Positions 53,698 through 63,894 of a stretch of 64,000 nt of DNA are shown here, one piece after another. Below the pieces are notes generated by a model that ran no database searches, was not told the origin of the DNA, and worked only from the letters and a program-made list of their open reading frames with translations. Positions within the stretch are counted from its first letter, which is position 1. Every line of letters begins with the position of its first letter. Position numbers and translations under genes: made by a program. This DNA comes from Chlorops oryzae (taxonomy: Eukaryota > Arthropoda > Insecta > Diptera > Chloropidae), in contig CM035808.1 in NCBI GenBank assembly GCA_020466095.1, positions 71,325,152 to 71,389,151 on the forward strand. Reading direction: 5' to 3'.

Positions 53698-54365
53698 ATT
53701 GAGTGGGATTATTCTTTTGTCTGCGGGAATGAAAGTGAGTTTTTTTTACAAACAAATGACAGTCGAAGACGGAAAAATTATGAAAGAAAACTGGAATAAA
53801 TTTCGATATCTGATATTTCAAATTACATTCTGAATGATCTGCTCCACAAAAATCTCCAGTAAAATGGCAGTGATCTGCAACGTGATCATTAATAAGATCT
53901 TCATTACAGATGTAACATACTGAGCTCTCCGCTAAGTTTTTCATTTGCTCTTTTGCAACAGAATTCATTGGTTTACAAATATTTAAATGTTGGTATAAAA
54001 AAATTTACAGTGATTTACTCATTTCTTTATTAACAGTTCAACACAATCCTCTCCTGTATAGGTCCTAAACTTATTCAAACTTTCATCAAATTTAGATTTA
54101 ATAAAATAAGCGAATGCCATTGGCTTATAATGCTTAGCGCTTACAACTTTCTTCGAATCTTTAATATTTATATTTTCCAAAATGCACTCAAAATCAGCGT
54201 AAATAACAAAAGGTACATCTTGTTGCTTTTTTGAGCACGAAACTTTAAAATTTTATTGTCCTCGTCTGGCAGCTTTGTAACGACATGATTACATACCAAT
54301 CTATGAGCTTCCAATCGTTCCTTGGATAAGGTGTATTGAAGACAACCATGACAGAGATATTTCAT
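53698..54365 (-). pseudogene. PolB element: zinc finger and HNH-type endonuclease-like region
   Basis: The first piece (54,365-54,168) has CHGCLQYTLSKERLEAHRLV with the C2H2-like spacing that precedes the polymerase in this family. The second (53,968-53,698) holds CYICNEDLINDHVADHCHFT and CGADHSECNLKYQISKFIPV, a His-Me finger (endonuclease VII-like) pattern, then FFHNFSVFDCHLF. A frameshift in a poly-A run near 53,740 and the Harbinger insertion end it. The role in the element is unknown. Confidence 0.65.
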
Positions 54366-54496
54366 TCTGTGATTTTCCGAAAGTTGAGAGCTGATTAATC
54401 TACAAGAATAATATAAAAAAATAATAATAAAAATAATAAAAAATTAAATTAATAAAGATAAATTCTGGGTTACCAAACTTGAAATATTTTTAATCC

Positions 54497-54934
54497 CTAT
54501 ATATAATGCGTTTGATTGTTTTCCTTCTCGAAAAACAATAGATTTATATGCTTCTGTTGTTCTCCTCTAGTAAAATAATACGGTTCAACAATCGCTTTAC
54601 TCTCCCCATTTAATCCAAAAACATTTATTCTTCTTTCTGGATTATTCTCCTCAAAAATTTTAATTTGATCCAATGTTAATGGAAATGATAAGTTTGAGAA
54701 ATTAGGCAAAGTTCCATCTGGGGTAGTAATGTGATCCAATTCTATATTTAGCTTAAAATTTGAGCATTTTTCCAGATGTTGACCTGTTTGAAAGGACGAT
54801 ATCACTGCCCATTTGAAGCAGTTCGCATCTTTATTTTTAACATTTATACAAGCATGTTTTTTCTGAATCCATAATGAAAGCACTATATGACTAGATCCTC
54901 TCAGGGGTCTTTTTTGGTTAATGTTCACTTCCAA
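54497..54934 (-). pseudogene. PolB element: N-terminal conserved region
   Basis: The open piece contains KRPLRGSSHIVLSLWIQKKH, ACINVKNKDANCFKWAVISS and EENNPERRINVFGLNGESKA, ending HINLLFFEKENNQTHYI. This PLRGS / INVKN-D-CF-WA / INVxGL series is characteristic of the long N-terminal domain of these animal polymerases as I know them. Its biochemical function is not established to my knowledge. Confidence 0.65.
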
Positions 54935-55059
54935 GTGAGCAATTCGTAAAAGAGATCATCCACTATCCCTTTCTTGAAAAACATTCATTTTTTCCAAAAT
55001 ATCTTTGCATTTCTTGGAAAAGTCCTATTTATATCTGATGGCTCCGTTAATATAGTCAT

Positions 55060-55610
55060 TTAAGTTGAGAAAGATTTCACCACTCTTGTTTTTTCTTCCT
55101 CATTTTGCTTGATTTGCAAATATTGGCAGAATAGTTCTATGTGAGATCTTATGGATGTATGCTTTAGAATTAGGTTGCTCAATGTGTCCAGAACTTCTGT
55201 TTTTGCAGCTGAAAAGAACTGTTCTGGAATGACTATACTTTCATCCTTATTCACATAAACTAGAGTTTCCATTTTTTCATTAAAAGCATGATTTATCCTC
55301 TTGAGGTTTTCACTAAAGTCAACCATGCTATTCTTTTTATGTTGATTGGTTCTCAGATGATAATACCAATCTGTTACAATAACATCTAAGTCACATGCTT
55401 CACATTTCTTCGTGACAAGATTTGCATCAGACATGTTTTGATTTGAAATTCCGTACCATGAAGTGTCTCATAATGACTTTTTATAGTAAAACGGTTTTTA
55501 AATCTAATACTGCAATATTCGCACAAAATATCAAAATCGTTTTGGTCTTGGTTTGGAAATTCCAAACTATGAGTTTTCTCATAATGTCGTTTGAGAGTAA
55601 AATGGTTCTT
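55060..55610 (-). pseudogene. PolB element: N-terminal zinc fingers and helical region
   Basis: From about 55,610 down: a finger CEYCSIRFKNRFTIKSHYET (about 55,525-55,455), frame change, then KKCEACDLDVIVTDWYYHLR with a second finger-like pattern, followed by a helical stretch ending KTRVVKSFST at 55,060. The preceding finger lies across the TTAA MITE. Confidence 0.55.
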
Positions 55611-55614
55611 TTAA

Positions 55615-56342
55615 GGGGACCTTCTGGTCTAGAGCACGAAAATTTAGGGTATTTGCATGATTTTTTTTTTTTGGTATTAAGCCAAATAAAAAACAATTTG
55701 CTAAGTATGCAGGCTTATTATATTCTTTATTGACAAAAAATAAAAAAATGTTGTTGTAATTTTTTTTTTTTGGTATTTTAAAAATGGCGTTGAAGTGGAC
55801 CCTCTTTAAAAAAGTACCCCCGTTGTGTGAAAGATTTTGGCAGTTCTGGTAATCGACAAAAAAAACAAAAATATGCTATTAATCAGAATGAATGCAGCTA
55901 TGGCAGGAACTAGAATAAAAAAAAATTTTTTTAATTGACAAAATGGCGCAATTTTTTATTTCAACCATCAAAAACTCCCCTTTTTTTTACCGTTTTTTTT
56001 TTTTATGAAAAAATATGAAGTTCTTGAAACCAAAATTCAATTCTAGTTTGGGCCATAGCCATTGATGTTATGAATAACATATCAAAATTCCAGACAAATC
56101 GGTTCGATGGCTTTTTTGTTTTCATTCACACCAGGTCAAAAAAAGTGGTTTTGAGATAAACGCATTCAAAGTTGCTTTGATCAAGCGCGCTGCCTGCTGT
56201 CTCCACCTTCTAAAAGGCTGTAGCAAAACAAATATTGTCAATATCTTCACGAAGCTTTGCCAGCATATTCTTTAAAGTCTATTCTTCCGAAATATATTTA
56301 AAAAAAATCAATTTTTAAAAAATTCTAGACCAGAAGGTCCCC
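55615..56342. mobile_element. MITE with TTAA target duplication (728 bp)
   Basis: GGGGACCTTCTGGTCTAGA at the left is exactly inverted at the right, with TTAA at both edges (55,611-55,614 and 56,343-56,346). No coding frame inside; long T and A runs. TTAA duplications occur with piggyBac, Kolobok and Sola3 groups; the termini do not settle which. It splits a zinc-finger codon series of the PolB element. Confidence 0.85.
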
Positions 56343-56462
56343 TTAAATAACACCGCAATATTCGCATAAAAAATTGTTCTTTAAATGCATTGCCCTTTTA
56401 TGGCGTTTCAAACCCGTTTCCGAAGAAAACTCCAATAAACAAATTTCGCAAACCTTATTCAT
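56343..56462 (-). pseudogene. PolB element: first zinc finger and probable start
   Basis: ATG at 56,462-56,460 begins MNKVCEICLLEFSSETGLKR, a C2H2 finger, followed by the start of a second (FLCEYCGVI) that is cut by the MITE. This is the most upstream coding sequence of the element that I recognise. Confidence 0.6.
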
Positions 56463-57270
56463 TTTGATTGTTAATTTTTATATTCTGGAAACAAAAAAGC
56501 AAAATATGATATTTAATTCAAGCTTATGTTCCCAGTAGGAATGAAAGGAATAAATATATATATAAAATATATTACATTAAATAAAAATATTAAATGCTAG
56601 TGCACACTTCAGAAAAGGATGCAAAGGTTCACGTACCTGGGGGGTTTGATGGCGGATTTGTCTGCCATCGCCTTTAAGTGTAAACTTTGATGATGGACGT
56701 TAGTCACTACCAATACGAGGATCACGATACGGATTGGACAAGTCCACGGGGTTTTTATACACTTAAAGACGACACTACTGTCGAAACCGAAGCTCACGAT
56801 CGATCTTTTCGTTTTTAATTTGAATAAAGAAAAAAAAGAACTGGTTATTTTGTCTTGATTAATCGGATCATAAGGTTAGTTTTTATTTTGTAGAACTTTT
56901 CTTTAGTTTTCTCCAATTACTGTACTAAATTTAAACTGAACTGTTTGATTTAACTTTAAAGAATGGCAATGTCAAAGGAGAAAATCTGATGTAATACACA
57001 CTTCGCTTCACAATTTTGCTCATGTTGTACAATTCTTATCCATAAATTTTTCTTAAGAAATAAACGGGATGCAACTGTTTGTTTTTCTTTTCCAAAAAAT
57101 TTTAATACCCCCTTAACCATCAATGAATAAAAATATTTCTTTTACTTTTGGTGCTGATACAGCTGCTTTACTTATATTCATACTTATTGGTTCAGAAAGG
57201 GAACCAGTGATGAAATTCTCTAACTATGTCTGTTTGTGTACAGCAAATTATTGTTACATAGCAAAGGCAA
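56463..57270. other. Non-coding flank upstream of the PolB element
   Basis: AT-rich with no convincing frame. A GC-richer patch at 56,630-56,800 (GGGGGGTTTGATGGCGGATT) stands out, but I cannot assign it. Confidence 0.4.
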
Positions 57271-57284
57271 GCCAATAAATATCC

Positions 57285-57945
57285 GATGAGGCAAGCTTCA
57301 ACTTGTTCTGGCTTAAAAATCATGCCTTATCTTCATCTCAATAACTTCAGTAGCGATAAGTCAACTTCAGCTCTAGCCCAATGTTTACATATTGAACTAA
57401 TTGAACTATATATGCTCTCTTACCGCACAGTTTCTCTTCCACACCATACTCACACATATATGTACTAATTTTTCAAAACATTCAATCCCAAAAATATCCC
57501 CCTGATTGAACTGAACTTGAACTTGAAAAATTTTTGAATAAACATTCAATGAGACACGCTTCAACTTGTTCTGGCTAAAAAATCATGCCTTATCTTTATC
57601 TCAATGACTTCAGTAGCGACAAGTCAACTCCAGCTCTAGCCCAATGTTTACATATTGAACTATATATGCTCTCCTACCGCACAGTTTCTCACCCACACCA
57701 TACTCACACATATATGTACTCATTTTTCAAAACATTCAATCCCAAATATATTCCCCTGATTGAACTGAACTTGAACTTGAAAAATTTTTGAATAAACATC
57801 CAATGAGGCAAGCTTCAACTTGTTCTGGCTAAAAAATCATGCCTTATCTTCATCTCAATGACTTCAGTAGCAATAAGCCAACTCCAGCTCTAGCCCAATG
57901 TTTACATATTGAACTATATATGCTCTCCTACCGCACAGTTTCTCA
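57285..57945. repeat. ~260-bp tandem repeat, 2.5 copies
   Basis: Units start AGCTTCAACTTGTTCTGGCT near 57,294, 57,558 and 57,812. Each continues through ATGCCTTATCTTCATCTCAA, CCAATGTTTACATATTGAAC and TTGAACTTGAAAAATTTTTG. The third copy is cut at about 57,945. Confidence 0.85.
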
Positions 57946-57969
57946 CCCCCTCACCTTTTCAATGAGGCT

Positions 57970-58163
57970 CAATGCGAACCTTCTCATATAAACCACAAAA
58001 AATTTCAATGTGCGACTTCTCATACAAACCATCAAAAAATGCAATGTGCGACTTCTCATACAAACTATCAAAAATTTCAATGTGCGACTTCTCATACAAA
58101 CCATCAAAAATTTCAATGTGCGACATCTCATAGAAACCACCAAAAATTTCAATGTGCGACTTT
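57970..58163. repeat. 36-bp tandem repeat, about 5.4 copies
   Basis: Period of CAATGTGCGACTTCTCATAC plus AAACCATCAAAAATTT. It follows directly on the 260-bp array. Being a multiple of three it gives a repetitive open frame, which is not a gene. Confidence 0.9.
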
Positions 58164-58617
58164 TTCCGATTTTCCATTCTAAAAAAGTTGCAAGCCCAGA
58201 ACGAACACATCCACCCTACTCATATATCATCTAAATATTTAGTTGATGTGCAAGTTAAGTATTGTCAAAAGAAGAAATGAGACAGCAATATGGCTGATAA
58301 GAAGTGCATACCGTCATAAGGATCCAAATCAGTTTATTGTATATTAGATAACACTTTATGGGTTAATTTGACGGTGTTGGCCCAACGCGAGTACAATGTT
58401 CCACTGGGATTCTCCTTCCCTTATCTATATATATAAAATAATGTTGCAAAATGTGTTTGTGTTGAACTTTCTCGGCACTGGCTGAACCGATTTGCATGAA
58501 GTTTTTTTTGTTTGAAAGCGAAGTCTGCCTGAATGTTTTAAGCTATATGCGACATTGGTGCGTGTGCGACATTCGTGCGTGTGTCGTGAGATATCAGCAT
58601 TTTGTGAGTTGTAAGAA

Positions 58618-59150
58618 TTGATAGATAGAAAGATTGATAGATTGATTGATTGACAGATTGATAGATTGATTAATTGATATATTAACAGATTGATAGATTA
58701 AAAGATTGACAGATTGATAGGTTGATAGATTGAAAGATTGATAAATTAACAGATTGACAGAATGATAGATTGATGGATAAATATATTGAAAGATTGATAG
58801 ATTGAGAAATTGATAGATTGATAGATTGACTGATTGACAAATTGATAGATTGAAAGATTGATAGATTGATAGAGTGAAAGATTGAAAGATTGATAGATTG
58901 TTATATTGATAGGTTGATAGATTGAAAGATTGATAAATTGACAGATTGACATATTGATAGATTGATAGAATGACAGATTGATAGATTGATGGATAAATAT
59001 ATTGAAAGATTGATAGATTGACAGATTGATAGAATGTCAGATTGATAGATTGATGGATAGATGTAATGAAAGATTGATTGATTGAAAGATTGATAGAATG
59101 AAAGATTGATGATAGATGGATAGATGAATAGAAAGATGGATAGATAGATA
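58618..59150. repeat. (GATTGATA)-type simple repeat inside the Helitron
   Basis: Over 500 bp of degenerate GATTGATA/GATTGACA/GAAAGATT units. Long apparent frames on the minus strand (NLSIYQ repeats) are artefacts of the repeat. Confidence 0.95.
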
Positions 59151-59204
59151 ACACCTATTCCCTAAATTAGATGGGGGAATAATTTTACCGAGATTGCACT
59201 GCAG

Positions 59205-59420
59205 CCGGTATCTAGGTTATTTAAAATGAAAGGGCAGCAAAGCAGGCTTTTCGGTGGTGCTGTACTGCTGCTGTCCGGTGATTTTAGACAGACAATGCCC
59301 GTTATTCCCCGCGCTACATATGCGGATGAAGTTAACGCATGGATAAAACTATCACATCTATGGCGAAATGTCAGTACATAATGTCTTAACACAAATATTC
59401 GTGTTCAACTGCAAAACGAT
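59205..59420 (+). pseudogene. Helitron helicase fragment
   Basis: Plus-strand code FGGAVLLLSGDFRQTMPVIP and RATYADEVNAWIKLSHLWRN, stop, then TNIRVQLQNDPL. This is the conserved middle of the Pif1-type Helitron helicase. Neither flank continues the gene, so it is an isolated fragment; the main helicase at 60.9 kb lacks precisely the GDFRQT part. Confidence 0.85.
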
Positions 59421-59758
59421 CCATTGGAACTACTGGCTGAACCGATTTGCATGCAGTTTTTTTTTGTTTGAAAGGTGAAGTCTGCCTGAATGTTTTAAGC
59501 TATATGCGACATTGGTGCGTGTGTCGTGAGATATCAGCATTTTTGTGAGTTGTATGAAAACTGTCGATAATATCGACTCGATATTGATTTCGTTATTCAC
59601 TACATTTGTCGAAATTAGAAAAGCAGGCTTTTAGTTTAAACTTTAAGTTTAAAAGAAAGTTTTCGTTTTATTATTTAAATTTTTTCGTGCGGATTTGGAA
59701 AAAATTCTCCCATTCAAAGAACACTGGGAAGGTAATATGAAAGAAGTAAGAACTTCAA

Positions 59759-61890
59759 ATGTTTTTAAGCAAAGGCCATCGCTTTCTTTTCTTAGTTGGT
59801 GGCTTAGAAGACTTCCATTTTCCGTGGAGAAAATTTAAGGAAAGTGTTCGTTTTAATGTTTGGAAATCGATTTTCATAATTTTAATTGTTATTTTGTTTT
59901 ATGAACATTCTTTTGCGAGAACATTATTGTATGCTGAAGTACCAACATATTTCATTTGGATCGCATCAAAAAAGGAGTTTCAAAGGCGTAAGCAAGGAAA
60001 TCCTCTTGATGGATATACCAATGTGTTTTTCAGCGATGCTTTGGGACGTGTTTATACTGTGCACCTAAACAATGACGAATGTTTCTATTTACGTTTGTTA
60101 TTGTTTAATGTACGTGGACCAAAATTGTTTGCGGATTTAAGAACAGTCAATGGAGTGGTATGTGCAACGTATCGAGAAGCGTGCCAAAAACTGAATTGAT
60201 TGGAAAATGATAGTCATTGGGATGATACTATTGCCGATGCATGTTTAAGTGCCCATCCACATCAAATACGAATTTTATTTGCAATTATTTTGACATCATG
60301 CTTCCCATCAAATCCATTGATTCTGTAGACAAATATCGAAACAATTTGGCGGAAGATATATTGAATCGAGTTCGTCGGTCGACTTTTGATCCAGTCTTGG
60401 AATATACACCAGAAATATATAATGAAGCATTGATTATAATTGAATATTTGTGTTTGGCTATTGGTAGTAAAGCATTAGCACAGTTAGGACTAACTGAACC
60501 AAATCGTTATATGCATGATATTTTCGAGCTTGAGTTACAACGTGAACTGCGATATAATTGCGACGAATTGAGTGCATATGTAGTGGAAAACCTTCCAAAA
60601 TTAAATGCTGAGCAAAAGGTGGCATATGACACAATCACCCAAGCTGTCAATAGTGGAACTGGTGGCTTTTTTTTCTGGACGCACCTGGTGGCACTGGAAA
60701 AACTTTTTTGATTTCTTTGATTTTGGCAACGTTACGTTCCTCAAAAAAAGTCGCATTAGCATTGGCATCGTCTGGCATAGCAGCTACTTTATTAGATGGC
60801 GGCCGAACAGCACATTCTGCGCTTAAATTGCCTTTGAATATTCAAGTTATTGAAACACCAATATGCAATATTTCCAAAACATCAGGAACGGCAAAGCTAT
60901 TGAAGTGTTGTGACAGCAATATTTGGGATGAATGTACCATGGCACATAGAAAATCAGTGGAACTGGCAAACATTGCCAGTTATGCCCAGATCAACTGCAG
61001 CTGACGAAATCAATGCTTGCTTGAAATCTTCGTACCTATTGAGATCTATATCAACGTTGAAATTGACCACTAATGTCCGTGTACAATTGCAAAATGATCC
61101 ATCTGCAGCTGTGTTTACTGAGCAATTGTTGAAAATCGGAAATGGAGCAATGCCACATGATGATTCTGGTTTGATCACTTTGCCATCTGAGTTTTGTCAT
61201 TTCACACAGTCCAGAGATGAATTGATTGAAAATGTTTTTCCGAATATTACGGAAAATTATAAAAGTCATGCTTGGTTGAGCGAGCGAGCAATTTTAGCAG
61301 CGACAAACAAGGATGTCAATGATTTGAATTTAGCGATTCAATCAAAAATTCCAGGCGATTTAGTGTCGTATAAATCAGTTGATACGGTAACCAACCAAGA
61401 TGAAGTAATGAATTACCCTATAGAATTCCTGAATTCATTGCATGTTCTTGGACTACCACCCCATAACCTTCGATTGAAAGTTGGAGTCACCGTCATCATG
61501 CTTCGAAATATCAATCAGCCACGTTTGTGTAATGGTACGAGAGTTGTTGTTAAAAAGCTAATGGCAAATGTTATTGTGGCAAGAATCTTGACTGGCAAAT
61601 TTAAAGGCGAAGAAGTGTTGATTCCACGCATCCCAATGATACCTTATGAGTTGCCATTCGAATTCAAAGGACTCCAATTTCCAATTCGTTTGGCTTTTGC
61701 TGTTACTATTAATAAAGCTCAAGGTCAATCGCTAGCAGTTTGTGGTTTAAATTTGCAATATCCGGTGTTTTCACACGATCAATTATATGTGGCCTGTTCG
61801 CGTGTAGGTAAACCATCCGTTTTATTCATTTACACTGACAATGTGAATGGAAAAACTAAAAATGTGGTGTACCAAAGAGCGTTACAATGA
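59759..61890 (+). pseudogene. Helitron Pif1-type helicase, Rep domain absent
   Basis: The code starts within the linker (FARTLLYAEVPTYFIW, ALGRVYTVHLNNDECFYLRL, TVNGVVCATYREACQKLN), has an in-frame TGA at 60,197-60,199, a frameshift near 60,310, then DKYRNNLAEDILNRVRR. The Walker A region DAPGGTGKTF at about 60,680 is reached by a frameshift in a T8 run; IWDECTMAH is Walker B. A deletion near 60,960 removes the segment between Walker B and PRSTAADEINACLKSS. The final 250 codons, including AFAVTINKAQGQSLAVCGLN and YVACSRV, are open to TGA 61,890. The helicase would unwind DNA during rolling-circle transposition. Confidence 0.88.
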
Positions 61891-61984
61891 AAAAATTTAA
61901 AGAATTTAATAAATTGATGTTACAGAATGAACTGTGGGATTAGTGGTATTGGTGGTATTGGTGGTTTGGTGTTATTGGTGGTAT

Positions 61985-62490
61985 TGGTAGTATAATTGGG
62001 AGAAGTGGTACAAGTGGGATTAGTGGAACGAGTGGGATTAGCGGTACAAGTAGGATTAGTAGTAAATGTGGGATTAGTGGTACAAGTGGGATTAGTGGTA
62101 CAAGTGGGATTAGTGGTAAAAGTGGGATTAATGGTACAAGTGGGAATAGTGGTACAAGTGGGAATAGTGGTACAAGTGGGAATAGTAATACATGTGGGAA
62201 TAGTGGTACAAGTGGGAATAGTGGTACAAGTGGGAATAGTGGTACAAGTGGGAATAGTGGTACAAGTGGGAATAGTGGTACAAGTGGGAATAGTGGTACA
62301 AGTGGGAATAGTGGTACAAGTGGGAATAGTGGTACAAGTGGGAATTAGTGGTACAAGTGGGAATAGTGGTACAAGTGGGAATAGTGGTACAAGTGGGAAT
62401 AGTGGTACAAGTGGGAATAGTGGTACAAGTGGGAATAGTGGTACAAGTGGGAATAGTGGTACAAGTGGGAATAGTGGTACAAGTGGGATG
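61985..62490 (+). repeat. 18-bp minisatellite in the Helitron 3' region
   Basis: Roughly 28 units of GTGGTACAAGTGGGAATA, early ones diverged (GGATTAG variants), later ones nearly identical. The period divisible by three creates open frames on both strands that are not genes. Confidence 0.95.
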
Positions 62491-62514
62491 AGACCGGTTA
62501 GAGCCTAGCTGGCG

Positions 62515-62549
62515 CGAAGGCTCGCGGAGCGAGCCTTGGCGACAGCTAG
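62515..62549 (+). terminator. Helitron 3' hairpin and CTAG end
   Basis: AAGGCTCGC (62,517-62,525) pairs perfectly with GCGAGCCTT (62,529-62,537) around a GGA loop. CTAG ends at 62,549, 12 bases after the stem, followed by T. This is the replication-terminating structure of Helitrons. Confidence 0.9.
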
Positions 62550-62749
62550 TTGTCTTTCTAAAAAGTAAAATTCCTTAAAAAAATAATTAAAACAGATTTT
62601 AATATTTTTTTATTTTATTCTAATCCAATTCAAGCAATTACTTTGGCTTCTTAAGAAAGTACTCTAGATATTTCATTCGCCCATTCCCTCATTTCGGTAT
62701 ATAGCACTTTACGAGCATCAGTAATATAACTGTCCACAATACAATGCAT

Positions 62750-63400
62750 TAATAAAGTTTGTTCTATGCATATGCATACAGAGAGTTGTTTTTTGCAATT
62801 AAACTGTGAAAGTTTATGAGCTAAACTTCTCTTTTCTTTGATAGCGAATCAATAGATTCCTATTTTAGTTGCATTTTTTGGTCCCTTATTCGGTGACACT
62901 TTTCTGCAACGAAAGTTTTTATTCTAGAAGAAAAATAATTAATTTATTAATGTCATATTTTATTTTCAAGCGATGCTTGAGAAAGTCATCCATAAGCGAC
63001 TATTTGCTGACGTACGTTTCGACCTGCCGTCAAGGGTCTCATCAGAGCAATTTTTACGGATTGGCTGACTATTGAGTCGAATTTCGGTTTGCGTATTAAA
63101 CTACCTTTGAATTGTAGCATCAGAAATAACTCCTAATGGGAGATCTAACTAAAGATTTTGAGCTCCAAAGCATTCACTAAATTTATCAGTTTGTTGTGTG
63201 CATATGCATGCACAGAGTTGTTTTTGAAATTTAACTGGGAAAGTATATGAGTTAAACTTCTCTTTTCTTTAATAGTGAATCAACAGATTCCTATTTTTGT
63301 TGAATATTTTGGTCCCTTCTTCAGTGACACTTTTCTGCAACGAAAGTTTTCGTTCTATAATATAAGAACAATGATTAATTTTGTTAATGTTTGTTGAACT
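62750..63400. repeat. Diverged local duplication (~425-bp spacing)
   Basis: About 62,750-62,930 and 63,180-63,360 match at roughly 80-85% by eye: GCATATGCAT, ACTTCTCTTTTCTTTRATAG, GATTCCTATTTT, TTTTGGTCCCTT and GTGACACTTTTCTGCAACGA. No frame in either copy. The hammerhead fold lies between them. Confidence 0.75.
63004..63050 (-). ncRNA. Hammerhead ribozyme motif, minimal stem III type
   Basis: Minus strand from 63,050: TTGCT (stem I 5'), CTGATGA (core), GACC...GGTC (stem II, 63,038-63,035 with 63,024-63,021), GAAA, CGTACG (self-complementary stem III), TC (cleavage after C complementary to 63,009), AGCAA (stem I 3', pairing with TTGCT). Every invariant core base is present. A stem III this short occurs in hammerheads of Penelope-like elements and retrozymes, where dimers cleave. 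The fold is seen directly; element identity and activity are inferred. Confidence 0.7.
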
Positions 63401-63651
63401 TTGCTGTGCAGGTAGCCATACTTTTCTTGGAAAGTCAACAAAAGTTGTCCTCTGACTGTTTTTTTTAAGAACTCAACCAATTTGTACGAAATCGAACTTT
63501 GAGAAGAACAATGAGTGGAGTGGGTTCCATTGAATTAGAGAAGGAAACATTGGCAGACAGTTTTTCAAGCCAGTTGAGAATTCTGGAGTTCGCCGATGAA
63601 GTATCTTGGCCACAAGTAAATGGAATGTTATTTTGTTTGCGCCACTCAAAC

Positions 63652-63894
63652 CTGCCTTAAATTTAATACGTTCCCCGAAGTAGCGCTCATCCGCTTGATC
63701 AAAAAAGTTTTCCACATCTTCAAATTCGGTTTTCTCGAACACGAAAAAGGAGTTGATTCCGCGCTCAATTAAAATTGATATTATTTCATTCACCAAGCCC
63801 CAAGATTTATAAAGTTCAACTATTTCATCCTTCCTTGAGTGAGATGCACTTAAAAATTATCGATTGCAGTAGATTGTTCCTCAGACATCATAAA
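63652..63894 (-). pseudogene. SAM-like domain exon remnant
   Basis: Minus-strand frame KDEIVELYKSWGLVNEIISI, FFVFEKTEFEDVENFF, GERIKFKAG, then a GTTTGAGT donor-like site at 63,651. Helix spacing and the final IGxRIKFK-type motif resemble a SAM domain. Upstream, MMSEEQSTAIDN at about 63,890 joins only if one T is added to a T5 run, so the exon is frameshifted. No downstream exon was found. Could be part of a host gene or of a transposon-derived family. Confidence 0.4.

Larger units (their letters stand above)
49357..56462 (-). mobile_element. Polinton/Maverick-type DNA polymerase element (decayed, nested)
   Basis: One long minus-strand polymerase gene can be followed from zinc fingers at 56,462 to the palm domain at 49,357, with two clean later insertions (TTAA MITE 55,615-56,342; Harbinger 50,995-53,697) and many frameshifts. 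No capsid, integrase or terminal repeats are seen in this stretch. Protein-primed type B polymerases with this N-terminal architecture occur in Polinton/adintovirus-like elements of animals. The C-terminus is missing, perhaps represented by the fragment at 17,253. Confidence 0.75.
58424..62549 (+). mobile_element. Helitron (decayed, possibly composite)
   Basis: The 5' end TCTATATATATAAAATAATG follows an A, and the 3' end is a hairpin followed by CTAG and a T, the A|TC...CTAG|T layout of Helitrons. A Pif1-type helicase occupies 59.8-61.9 kb. A second copy of the 5' subterminal text (GGCTGAACCGATTTGCATG) at 59,429 and a separate helicase fragment at 59.2 kb suggest two elements fused or nested. 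The Rep (HUH) domain is missing, so it is not autonomous. Confidence 0.85.

Noticed and set aside
56609..56797. 62-codon minus-strand frame near the PolB element
   Set aside because: Short, no domain or homologous copy in the window, and no supporting splice or start context.
58010..58210. Frames with 12-residue repeats
   Set aside because: Translation of the 36-bp tandem repeat.
58594..59154. Long minus-strand frame of NLSIYQ-like repeats
   Set aside because: It is a translation of the GATTGATA simple repeat, not a gene.
61996..62508. Plus-strand frame VVQVGI repeats and minus-strand HYSHLY repeats
   Set aside because: Both are read-throughs of the 18-bp minisatellite, whose period is divisible by three.
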